NCBI GenBank assembly: GCA_028565635.1
Contig: JAOXYB010044815.1
Coordinates: 1 to 12,475 of the forward strand
Source of the DNA: Phoronis ovalis
Lineage: Eukaryota > Phoronida > Phoronidae
Direction of reading: 5' to 3'
Length of the DNA: 12,475 nt
Shown here one piece after another: positions 1 through 11,972 of this stretch (within the stretch, counting starts at the first letter, position 1; every line of letters starts with the position of its first letter). Position numbers and translations under genes: made by a program. The notes under the pieces were generated by a model that was given only the letters and a program-made list of their open reading frames with translations, searched no databases and was not told the origin of the DNA.

Positions 1-971
1 TATTTGCTATCAGTGTACCATCACAGTCCACTACCTTTATTAACCAGTTCTTTCGGGGGCACCGCCACAGGGTGTGTTACTTGCACATGTGCACTATAAG
101 CAAAGACAGTAATCAAGAATATTTTATGAGAAATCCACCAGGTAGGCCTGCTCTTCTTGCCTGGTATTCATACTATAAAGTATAAACAAGCATTATATAT
201 GAACCTATGAGTCGATCACCAAACGTGTTCTTTCAGCATCTTGTGACTGTTTTAACATAAATTTCCTATTAAATTATAAACACCTGCAATGCATTTTAAA
301 ATATAGAAAATGCCTTAATTTTTCATCAACTTATTTAAACTTACTTACAAATAAGGTGCATGTTTATACATAGTAATTAGGAAACTGGAGCAGTTACGAA
401 AAAGTTTCAATTAACATGTCAAGGTATAAAATGGATGATGGTAAATAGCTAAAAGAGTTTAACTCAATAGATGTGTAAAATGTAGTATCAGAAGATTCTA
501 AAAAACTGATAACAATAATTCTGAAAATTGCATGTCAACTACATTTGTAGTATTTTCCACTGCTTTTGCCCCTTCTCCAATAATTGAAATTAACCCACCA
601 ACAATATATACCTTTTCTAAGCCCCTTACGTTTCCTTATGAATATTTTTACATCATCACCCTAGCCTGTCATTATAGGTACTTTCAGTTCCCCCAGTATC
701 GATTTTTAATAGTCAAGAGTAACTCTGATTAATCAAAATGATGTATGTCTTGCTACCATCCTCTGCCTTTAAATTTATTATATAATAGAAGCACAGATGA
801 AATATAAGGAGATGAAATATAAGGAGATGACATATAAGGAGATGACATATAAGGAGATGACATATAAGGAGATGACATATAAGGAGATGACATTACTTGG
901 GTTGAGGAAAGAATAATTAAAGCTGTTTCTGGGAGATGTTGGACAGAAAATAATTAATTGTTTTATTGTAG
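1..971 (+). other. WDR70: Intron sequence upstream of the first visible WDR70 exon
   Basis: This AT-rich stretch has no open frame with recognisable homology. An acceptor at 970-971 (tattgtAG) ends it. I looked for the preceding WDR70 exon, which must end with two bases of a split codon probably coding Arg, and did not find it. The only structured element is the 15-bp tandem repeat at 796-894. Confidence 0.7.
796..894. repeat. 15-bp minisatellite, six full copies plus a partial seventh
   Basis: Six head-to-tail copies of GATGACATATAAGGA fill 796-885, and a partial unit (GATGACATT) follows. The first two copies carry A in place of C at position 6 of the unit and are otherwise identical, and the last four full copies are perfect. 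Such homogeneity suggests recent slippage or unequal exchange. It lies in a WDR70 intron, 78 bp before an exon. The 15-bp period would be in frame if translated, but no exon covers it. Confidence 0.97.
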
Positions 972-2374
972 AGGTGCAAAGTTATGTGTTGTAAAGACAC
1001 AAAGAAAAGGTTCTCAAGTACAGTACCTTAGATCTGAGAATATTATCACACGTGAGTAGCTTTTCATTTGTTTTATATGCATTTTATTTACATTATCTTG
1101 TGGTTGCAGTTAAACAAACAGTTTATGTTTGTTGTAAATAACTGAGAGCTTGTAATTTATCACACGACCTGTGGCAACTGATTTGTATTGTCTATATGTA
1201 GTAATATTAAATTGTTTACATTACTTCCAGCATATGCATTGCCAATGTTTAGAGAAGAACGTGAAAAAAGCACAAAGAAAAGAATGCTGAAAGATAGAAA
1301 AGATCCTGTTAAATCTAAGAGACCAGATTTACCAGTTAAGGGATTAGGTAAAAATAATCTTTATTTGTTAATAACATATAACATATCAAAAAGTCGGATT
1401 GTATATAGTTACATGGAAAGGTTCACTTTAGATGTATCTTGATGCCTCTATTAAAACTGGCTTATTACTGAAATATGTTACACCAGAAACATCAGTAGTC
1501 ATCAAATTGAATACTTGGTGTCTTAAATTATGTTGCAACTGATGCAAAACTTTATACTTCATACCATCGCTCATTCTTCAGGTCGCCACGGAAGAATTGG
1601 TCAACATGGTGCTACACTGTCACAGTATGTTTCAAAACAGTATGCGAATCGAAAACCAGATGAAAGGGATAAGGATCCACGTGCTGCCATCTTAAGACAT
1701 GCAGAAGACGCAGCTAAAAATCCTTACTGGGTGGATACAGCATATAAAGAGTAAGTCCACTAGGTGGTTAAAATAGAATCTAAAAATAATGTTTCGGCTG
1801 TAAGGCATGACTCTCTCTTCCTGTAAAGTTACGTCAGTAATAACAGCTATTTTATTGATTGCACATTAACATGTCAATCTGTATGTAGCATTTGTTGCTG
1901 CTGTTTATGATGCTCACATACCATCTGGTTCTTCCGTAAAGACTGATGAAATTTTTAATCAGCAAATAGTTGCATATTTGAATTTTTTGTAATATTGTAG
2001 TTACATGATATGCATGTTATTTAATAATGGTAGCTAAAGTTGCCCCATTGCATCGCCCATCAGTGTTTAGGTGGAGAGTTAGATATTCCTGTTCCAATAT
2101 TGAACTATTATTAGTTTGCATAAAAATGTGCTAAATTTGTTATCTTGATTTATTCAAAGATATTGTTCAAAAATAGGCAGTGTCTAAATCAATGAGTAAA
2201 AATTAAATAGTGCATGTAAATGCAAACTCTGAAATATATACTTTGGATTCTGTGACAAATAAGTAAATCATTCTTTTTCCTAGAACACAACCTCAAAAGA
2301 TATTCCAGAAAGTTGAGGAAGAAGATGATAATGATGAGGAAGATGAACCTGCATGGAAAAAAATCAAAGTCTAA
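972..2374 (+). CDS. WDR70: WDR70 (WD repeat-containing protein 70), C-terminal four exons, 5' partial
   Basis: Four exons join in frame: 972-1051, 1231-1347, 1582-1750 and 2284-2374, with TAA at 2372-2374. They encode the last 152 residues. Donors are GTGAGT, GTAAAA and GTAAGT, and every acceptor ends in AG. The product reads RGAKLCVVKTQRK (first Arg from the split codon), then NIITPYALPMFRE, then a Lys/Arg-rich stretch with DPVKSKRPDLP, GRHGRIGQHGATLSQYV, AILRHAEDAAKNPYW and an acidic tail ending PAWKKIKV. This order matches the conserved region after the WD40 propeller of animal WDR70. That family is nuclear and is linked to histone H2B ubiquitination and the DNA-damage response. Human WDR70 is about 650 residues, so the propeller exons lie upstream of the window. 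The 80-bp exon at 972-1051 is too short to stand out as an open frame; its phases (two bases owed upstream, one passed on) fit its neighbours exactly. The basic stretch and the KKIKV end could serve nuclear import (inference). The gene converges on ALG2. Confidence 0.93.
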
Positions 2375-2378
2375 TAAA
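2373..2378 (+). promoter_or_regulatory. WDR70: AATAAA hexamer overlapping the WDR70 stop codon
   Basis: The stop codon TAA (2372-2374) runs into a second TAA, and the two form AATAAA at 2373-2378. If used as the poly(A) signal, the 3' UTR would be only about 15-30 nt. Further plus-strand AATAAA hexamers at 2794-2799 and 2973-2978 are alternatives, so which one is used is open. Confidence 0.45.
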
Positions 2379-3115
2379 ATTGTCTGCTGTACTGTATTAA
2401 CCTTAATGAAAGTTGCGCTTTCAATTATTTTTTAAAACTTCTGCACTTGACTTGTAAAAGTTTCCATCAAAAATTAAAATATCATTGAATTCCGATTTTG
2501 GATGGCAAAGATTCGCTGTCTATTTGTAGTAACTTCTAAACACAGCATGTAATACATACTAAATAAGCACTGGAATGAATGTAGTTGCAATCATGATATC
2601 AAAGCATATATACTGTTTTATATATTCTGGACAATAAGCACTCCACTACAAACAGTACTAAATGTAGTCATACTGGATTGTAGTTTATTTTCTACTTAAA
2701 CAACAGGATTATTTATGAAAACAGAAGGAATTTGCAATCACTACATATGGATCCTCACATGTTGGTTAAAGTGAACAGTGAACAACTTCTGCTAATAAAG
2801 TGCAGTGAATATGTAGATTCTATATGCAGTGTAAATAGTACAAGACTTTAAATACCGGTATTATAATATTACATTAATCAACTATATCGTGTTTTGACAA
2901 GTGGACACATATTTTGTAAAATTTGACATTAGCTATATGTATTGTACTTGTATTGTTATAAAAATATTTTAAAATAAAATTATAATTTTATTAGATTGTA
3001 TTTATTTTATTGCCAAGATATATTAATTTGTGAATCACAATCATTCTAAAATATGTGGTATACAATTCTTTCCATAAACTAGTTTAAATAGCAATATAGT
3101 ATCAAGCTTTAAATT
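2375..3115. other. Convergent intergenic region between WDR70 and ALG2
   Basis: These 741 bp separate two facing stop codons. No coding exon is visible. The stretch 2960-3015 is almost pure A/T and holds poly(A) hexamers for both strands: plus-strand AATAAA at 2973-2978, and minus-strand AATAAA read from 2992-2987 and 3006-3001. The last lies 110 nt after the ALG2 stop and is the best ALG2 signal. Confidence 0.7.
3001..3006 (-). promoter_or_regulatory. ALG2: Candidate ALG2 poly(A) signal
   Basis: The plus strand reads TTTATT, which is AATAAA on the ALG2 strand, 110 nt beyond the stop. A second copy lies at 2992-2987. The choice rests on position only. Confidence 0.5.
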
Positions 3116-5723
3116 TTAATAGGTTACCAACTTTTCCACAACTGAATGTAACTGATTTGTAAAAGCTTTAAAGGAAAACTTTTCTATTACCCTTTCATTT
3201 CCAGACTGACCCATGGTTTCTCTCAATTTCGGATTTGTCACAAACTTGTACATTGCGTCTGCAAAACTCTTTTCATTTGGTTCACATAAGAAACCAGAGA
3301 TGCCGTCAGCAACAGTTTCTAATGGACCACCACTTTTGACAGCAATTACAGGGCACTTCATATACATCGCTTCGACAGGAACAATACCAAAATGTTCTTT
3401 ATCAGGTGTATATAGCAAGCAAGAACTATAGTGAAGCAAAGTCCGTTTCTGAGAATCGCTAAATGACCGTACAAATGTCACATATTCATTCAGTTCAAGT
3501 TCATGTGCAACTTTTCGAAGTTCCAAGTAATGTTCCACGTTTTCTGTAACTCGCTCGTCATACCCTCCAGCCATTACTAAGTGTATACCTTTGAATGTAG
3601 TGTCATCCAACATTGCTTTTAATTTCCCTAAAACAGATTACATGTATCAAGTTAGTAGGAAATACAAGCTCCTTTGATTACACAGAACATGCAAATGCGC
3701 AAGATCTTGATGTTACCGAAAGAATTTAAATAATTTTAATTGCAAATAGCATGCTTTGTCAGTGTCAAAGCCATGGTAGGCAGCTCTACAATCAAGATTA
3801 TTTTTTTTGTAACTGACAAGTAATTTGGCACTCCCAACGCTTATTAGTAATCTGTCAAGATACCAGAATTTCTATGCTGGCTTTTTTTCTTCACAGAATT
3901 GTGCATTGGGATATGATGTGAAGGTGGCCTTGAGCAGGAACATTTCTAGCTGTGCATATAAATCTGAAGTTAATTTTAGTCCATATAGGAGATTTATTTC
4001 GACAGGAAGGAGAATCATCTCAAATGAGTTCAGTTCTTAGATTGTTTTAAAATGTCAATAATTTACCTAAAGCTCTCACAGCCAGTGCCAAATTCTTCTT
4101 CCTCTCATAGCGATTAATGGAAAGAAATATAATCTTTTTATTATTAGGAATCAGAGACTCTGTTGGTGGATCTATTGGTTTGTTAAAAGATGAGACATCA
4201 GGGATAGGATACAAAACCTCCGGGTCAATGTGTTGCAAGGACTTGAAAGTGTTCTTGAATATACTACCTACAAGGAATACATTTATGTAAAGATTTTAAA
4301 ATTTTTAGATTAAATAATTACTAAGTATCTATTCCTGAGAGCCCTTGAATCTATCTCATCAACTTCTAGAATTGCTAAAAAGTATCAGTTTAATATGTGA
4401 CTAAAATCCCCACGATATCACACAACTGACTAGATAATGAAGCTAATTATGTGAACATACATTTTGACAAGAATTTATGCTATGATATTCTGAAAGTAAT
4501 GAATACACCGATCACTAAATTAAAAACAAATAAACAATAATTATTGAAAATTCTATTCATTCCTAATTAACACACATAACCCAAATGTTTATCACAATAA
4601 TTGATATTAAACAGCATCATGTTTATCAAGGATATGTAATTTATTGAATGCATTTACTAGTCTTAAATATTCTTGAGCAAAGGTAGCCTATAAGTGTAGA
4701 TATTGACTTTATATATCATAAAAAACGTGTGTTAACTTAATTATAATTAGAAAGAAGAACTGTTGATGAACAGCTGATAGGTGGGTACACATCAAAAAAG
4801 GCATGTTACTCTTTAGATTAAGAACATTCAAATACTGACCTATAGTAAGTATTATATATGATGCAGGGGGGGGGGGGGTAATTTGAAAGACTGGCCCCTT
4901 GTGGCCCGGATATAGACCAATGTCCATTACAATTAGAAATAATATCATTCAACAGATCCTGATAAATTAATGCGAGGCATGTCAGGGGATGTACACTGAA
5001 GGCAAACCGGGCTAACAACGATAGGTTCACCATGCTTCACTATTCCACGGGTCCTCAGGAGCCAGACTTTCAATTGATTCCTACATATAATGTTCACATA
5101 TATCAAACTAGTTAATACTCATAATTCAGGTGTTCGTTTGAAGATGCCTTCTGGTGCTCCACAATCCATTTTCTATATTATATCATTCTATGTTATAGCT
5201 GAAAGAACTTTTGCATTAATTTACCTGTAAACTTGCTGTTCACTAAAATAACGTCTGCCATTCCTGTTGTTTTTTCTTCTAACCAGTCAATTGGAGTACG
5301 ATAAAGCTTCTTTAGAATTGACTGTCTTTGCGTGAGAAGCATATCAGGAAAATGACAATAAAATAAAATCTTTGCATTCTTGCTAAGTTTCAGCATCGGA
5401 ATACAAGCTGATATTTGATCACAGAAAACAATGTTATAATCGAGTCCGCTAAAGAAAACTAAGTATGTAGCTGCATATATCATTCGAATATACGCACACA
5501 ATGCATAGCAGCGACCAAAAATACTCCTTGGCATCCAATCACCCGCAACTGTGACAGAAACTGTCCCGTTTCTTGTTTCTTCAAAACAATGTTTAGGATC
5601 ATGATGAGCAGTCACAAAATGTACTTCGTGATTTTTCGACTGAAGAGCCAAAGCTGCATCAATCATGGCTCTTTCTGCACCACCTATTCCAAGGTCAGGA
5701 TGTATAAATACTACCTTCACCAT
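3116..5723 (-). CDS. ALG2: ALG2, alpha-1,3/1,6-mannosyltransferase (complete, three exons)
   Basis: ALG2 adds the second and third mannoses from GDP-mannose to Man1GlcNAc2-PP-dolichol on the cytosolic face of the ER, an essential early step of N-glycan precursor assembly. Coding exons are 5723-5225, 4267-4067 and 3627-3116. Both introns are phase 1 and both junctions rebuild a Gly codon. The product is 403 residues, close to the 416 of human ALG2. Visible motifs are [11 protein letters not shown] (8-18), the N-terminal GT4 nucleotide-sugar fold; [10 protein letters not shown] (121-130); [11 protein letters not shown] (second exon); MAGGYDERV (third exon); and [13 protein letters not shown], whose Glu311 and Glu319 form the EX7E motif of retaining GT4 enzymes. 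The hydrophobic stretch at about 71-95 may help membrane association (inference). The ATG at 5723 has A at -3 and G at +4, and an in-frame TAA lies 21 nt upstream, so the start is secure. No damage is seen. The gene is tail to tail with WDR70 and head to head with the small gene at 6411. Confidence 0.97.
3628..4066 (-). other. ALG2: ALG2 intron 2 (phase 1)
   Basis: The donor is g|GTAAAT after 4067 and the acceptor is tgttttAG before 3627. The junction rebuilds Gly234 (G|GG) and gives ALGKLKAML, continuous with ALG2 homologues. I see nothing else in this 439-bp intron. Confidence 0.93.
4268..5224 (-). other. ALG2: ALG2 intron 1 (phase 1)
   Basis: The donor is cag|GTAAAT after 5225 and the acceptor is cttgtAG before 4267. 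The junction rebuilds Gly167 and gives [16 protein letters not shown]. This 957-bp intron contains the 13-G run at 4866-4878 and short open frames around 4709-5033 that resemble no protein I know. Confidence 0.93.
4866..4878. repeat. Poly(G) tract, 13 G on the plus strand
   Basis: Thirteen consecutive G occur in an otherwise AT-rich ALG2 intron (C run on the sense strand of ALG2). The length is likely variable between individuals and prone to sequencing error. Confidence 0.95.
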
Positions 5724-6410
5724 ATTTCGTACGATTTGAGTTTATTTCAAAAGCAAATAAACGTAAATTCATGATACAATGTGGCATCGGTTGATAGTGC
5801 TTCCTATCTTTAAAAACAAACGAGTTCTGCAGCACTGCCATCTATTGTTTCTGCAACTGAACAAAAAAACATCATGAGGAGGTGTTGAATTAATTCTTCA
5901 TGTAATATGAAAAATTAATTCAATTTGTTCATAAGTATCTAGTTATAAATCCATCTCCGCACCGCTGATTTGCAGTTAATTGTGGTTTGCTCTAGTATTT
6001 ATCTATGGATAAAAGCAACTGGTGATTTTTTAATTTTTTTTTACAGAATTTTTGTTATTTTTTATATGTAGTAAAGTACAAAACATTATATATCACTTAA
6101 ATATTTCTTAACGTACCATAAACGAAAGATACAAAGCCAGTATGTCTGAAAATTCTTCACGAAAGTTTCACAAGTTCTGTCACTCTTTGTTTAACATATT
6201 GTTAGTGCTTTTAAAAGTATATTTGAATTAGGAAATAACCTTCTAGTTTCCACCAATTATGTAAAATTAACAAATTGATAATATATGTACAATTGAACAT
6301 ATTGACATTCACTGAACAACTGAAAAGCTAATTTGGAAAGTGCTGATGATTATTCACATTGATAGAAACAACTGAGCTAACATCTACTGTTTGTGAACTC
6401 TCTGTCAATA
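5724..6410. promoter_or_regulatory. Divergent intergenic region, probable promoters of ALG2 and the small gene
   Basis: These 687 bp separate the ATG of ALG2 (leftward) from the ATG of the two-exon peptide gene (rightward), so both 5' UTRs and promoters should lie here unless the small gene has a further upstream exon. No convincing TATA box can be placed. The sequence ctgccatctattg at 5835-5847, 112 bp upstream of the ALG2 start, resembles the core of a CTCF site (CTGCC-A-Y-CT-R-G-TGG) with mismatches. The rest is AT-rich without other recognisable signals. Confidence 0.4.
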
Positions 6411-7842
6411 ATGTCCAGATTTTGTCTATTTTGTGTTTTAGTGCTGATGTTATTCCTGACAATCATGCTGAATACAATAACACAATGCGGAGCTCAGACG
6501 ATACAAAAAAGTGGTAAGTTTTCTTAACTGTTATTTATTAGCTTTACAACAATGGGCGATTAATTGAGTTTTCAAAAAAATAGTTCGAGCTACAGTGTAT
6601 GAAAATAAGATTTTTCTCTAAAAAAAAGTTTTCTCCAAATCAAAAAAGGAACTACTGTAACATGAAATAGTAAAATAGAGTTTCTCTCAAATATTTTGAA
6701 CATTGTATATCATGTTGCCATTGTTTTATTCCTCATTTGCATGAACAAAATACCACTAAACCACCTAATTTAAAGCTATTTTGCTATTGAATTTTGTGGG
6801 AAATTCCCGTTGAAAAGTTTAATATCTTTTGCATGAAATTTAAAATGGAAAAAAAATCGATTCACATTTAATCACTTGCTTGTTGTTCCTTTCAATGAGT
6901 AAAATATTTCTACAAGATATAAAGTTCATATATTTGACAAAATCGATTAACCATACTTTAATAATTTCAGAATTACAAAGTAATGACATTGCAATATTCT
7001 AATGTGAGGTTTAATGATTTTATCAAGTGTATGGTTTTCTTTATAATGTAAAGGGTAATAACTTTTGACTGAAATATTTTAGAAAAATCTGTTTAAAACT
7101 AATTTTTATCAAGCATCAACTGTGTATCTGCAAAGATGTTATACTTATAAATTCTTGAGCTACGTCCTTTCAAAAAATGATAATGATAATGATTGCCTAA
7201 CATCCACTGACTATCACGCGCAATCATTTGAACATGTCATAAAATCGTTGAGCACGCAAAAGTTAGGTGTGATAATCACATAGTTAGTTTACCACTCACA
7301 ATTTATTTATAATATATATGTAAAGCATTTCAGAAATTGTGAGTGGTGAACTAACTCGGTGATTGTCCGTGCTCAACGATTTTATAGCGAGTGTTCAACG
7401 ACTGCATATGGTAGCCGGTGGATGTTAGGCAATCCCGACTATCATTTTTTGGAAGGACATAGTGCAAGAAAGCAATTCAGGAATTGTGAGGATGAACGAA
7501 TTCCGCGATTGTCATACATCACTTATCGCGGTCAACGATTTTATGGTGAGTGTATCACGAATTTAGTCAGTACACAACAATTCGGGTGAATGTTCAACGA
7601 TTGGTGTGATTGTCGGTGGATGTTAAGAAGCCCTGATCATGTGATTGACAGGAAAAGTAAATTTCCATAGTGTAACTACAACACTTTATTATTTAGCAGC
7701 AATTGACCATATCGAAGCGGCAAAGTTTCTAATATCAACATCGGTGAAACGAGGCTTTAAACACATTCTGGAAGAGGTTACAGAACGCCAAGAAGAGACT
7801 GGTGAAAATGGTGGTATTAAACCTCAAGGCTGGGACTCTTGA
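6411..7842 (+). CDS. Small predicted secreted or membrane-anchored peptide, 82 aa, two exons
   Basis: I do not recognise this gene. Exon 1 (6411-6513) starts with ATG, preceded by an in-frame TAA at 6378-6380. It encodes MSRFCLFCVLVLMLFLTIML, a strong hydrophobic signal peptide or anchor, followed by NTITQCGAQTIQKS. It ends at a consensus donor g|GTAAGT. Exon 2 (7697-7842) joins in the same phase and reads AAIDHIEAAKFLISTSVKRG, then a charged stretch with EEVTERQEE, and ends GGIKPQGWDS with TGA at 7840-7842. The only cysteines are at 5, 8 and 26, so this is not a disulphide-rich peptide. One dibasic KR at 52-53 could be a processing site (inference). The segment from Ile37 to about Glu68 looks helical. 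Pairing of these two exons rests on phase, splice sites and the lack of a better partner; extra small exons in the 1.2-kb intron are possible. AATAAA at 7975-7980 is a plausible poly(A) signal. Confidence 0.55.
7152..7470. mobile_element. Long imperfect inverted repeat (foldback or MITE-like element)
   Basis: The left arm (7152-7304) and right arm (7334-7470) pair around a 29-nt AT-rich loop. Perfectly matched blocks are 7291-7304 with 7334-7347 (14 bp), 7239-7255 with 7369-7385 (17 bp), 7192-7207 with 7418-7433 (16 bp) and 7172-7182 with 7440-7450 (11 bp). The outermost match is ttcttg (7152-7157) with caagaa (7465-7470). No coding frame inside resembles a transposase, and I could not define target-site duplications. 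It is called a non-autonomous foldback or MITE-like element from structure only. The transcript of the host intron would fold into a long hairpin. Confidence 0.75.
7482..7629. repeat. Degenerate direct copy of the inverted-repeat right arm
   Basis: Directly after the inverted repeat, blocks of its right arm recur in the same order and orientation: aattgtgag at 7482-7490, tcaacgattttat at 7532-7544 (identical to 7373-7385) and cggtggatgtta at 7614-7625 (identical to 7416-7427). Spacing is longer than in the first copy (about 148 against 96 bp), with an extra tgttcaacga block at 7591-7600. Confidence 0.6.
7691..7704 (+). promoter_or_regulatory. Tandem NAGNAG splice acceptor of exon 2
   Basis: The sequence atttAGcAGcaatt gives two AG acceptors three bases apart (7695-7696 and 7698-7699). 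Both keep the frame and differ only by one Ala (KSAAIDH against KSAIDH), so the peptide would be 82 or 81 residues. Confidence 0.6.
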
Positions 7843-7974
7843 TGGAACAAATAAACCAACATTAATAACACAGACGGTTGAATAACCTGCTCTCTGTCTG
7901 CATCACTGCAATAGGTTATACAGTACTATACCATCTTTTCAATCCTTCATATAAAGATGTTGTCTTTTTTGCAG

Positions 7975-7980
7975 AATAAA
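7975..7980 (+). promoter_or_regulatory. Candidate poly(A) signal of the small peptide gene
   Basis: AATAAA lies 133 nt after the TGA. Another AATAAA at 7850-7855 is only 8 nt past the stop and is less likely. Confidence 0.45.
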
Positions 7981-8034
7981 ATAGGTACTAATAGCAAAAG
8001 CCATACAACATTTAATAATCACTTTATGAACAAT

Positions 8035-8040
8035 TTTATT
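8035..8040 (-). promoter_or_regulatory. Candidate poly(A) signal of the astacin/MAM gene
   Basis: TTTATT on the plus strand is AATAAA on the gene strand, 113 nt after the TAG. Together with the signal at 7975-7980 it places the two convergent transcript ends very close together. Confidence 0.5.
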
Positions 8041-8152
8041 TTAATATGGACTTAGAACCTAGATACATCTTTGTTATAATGTTAAAGACAAAAAACGAAT
8101 GTTTAATTACGTGGTCACAAATAGTATCATTGGTTTGTGTATTATTTGTAAA

Positions 8153-11972
<3,820 letters not shown>

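Larger units (their letters stand above)
6514..7696 (+). other. Intron of the small peptide gene
   Basis: This 1183-bp, very AT-rich intron starts at GTAAGT. Its second half holds the inverted repeat at 7152-7470 and a degenerate extra arm at 7482-7629. The first half (6514-7150) shows nothing beyond A/T-rich low complexity. Confidence 0.6.
7843..8152. other. Convergent intergenic region between small gene and astacin gene
   Basis: These 310 bp separate two facing stop codons and contain only poly(A) hexamers for both strands. No coding exon is seen. Confidence 0.6.

Noticed and set aside
532-732. Plus-strand open frame of 66 codons
   Set aside because: It lies in the WDR70 intron, has no recognisable domain or splice support, and its composition is that of AT-rich intron.
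3213-3431. Plus-strand open frame opposite ALG2 exon 3
   Set aside because: It is the antisense shadow of the conserved ALG2 coding sequence.
3825-4040. Plus-strand open frame of 71 codons
   Set aside because: It lies within ALG2 intron 2 on the opposite strand, with no homology I can see.
4709-5033. Two overlapping minus-strand open frames in ALG2 intron 1
   Set aside because: They run through the poly(G) tract, giving Pro runs, and show no family motif.
7359-7589. Plus-strand open frame of 76 codons
   Set aside because: It lies in the right arm of the inverted repeat and the adjacent extra copy, so the coding look comes from repeat structure; no protein family is recognisable.
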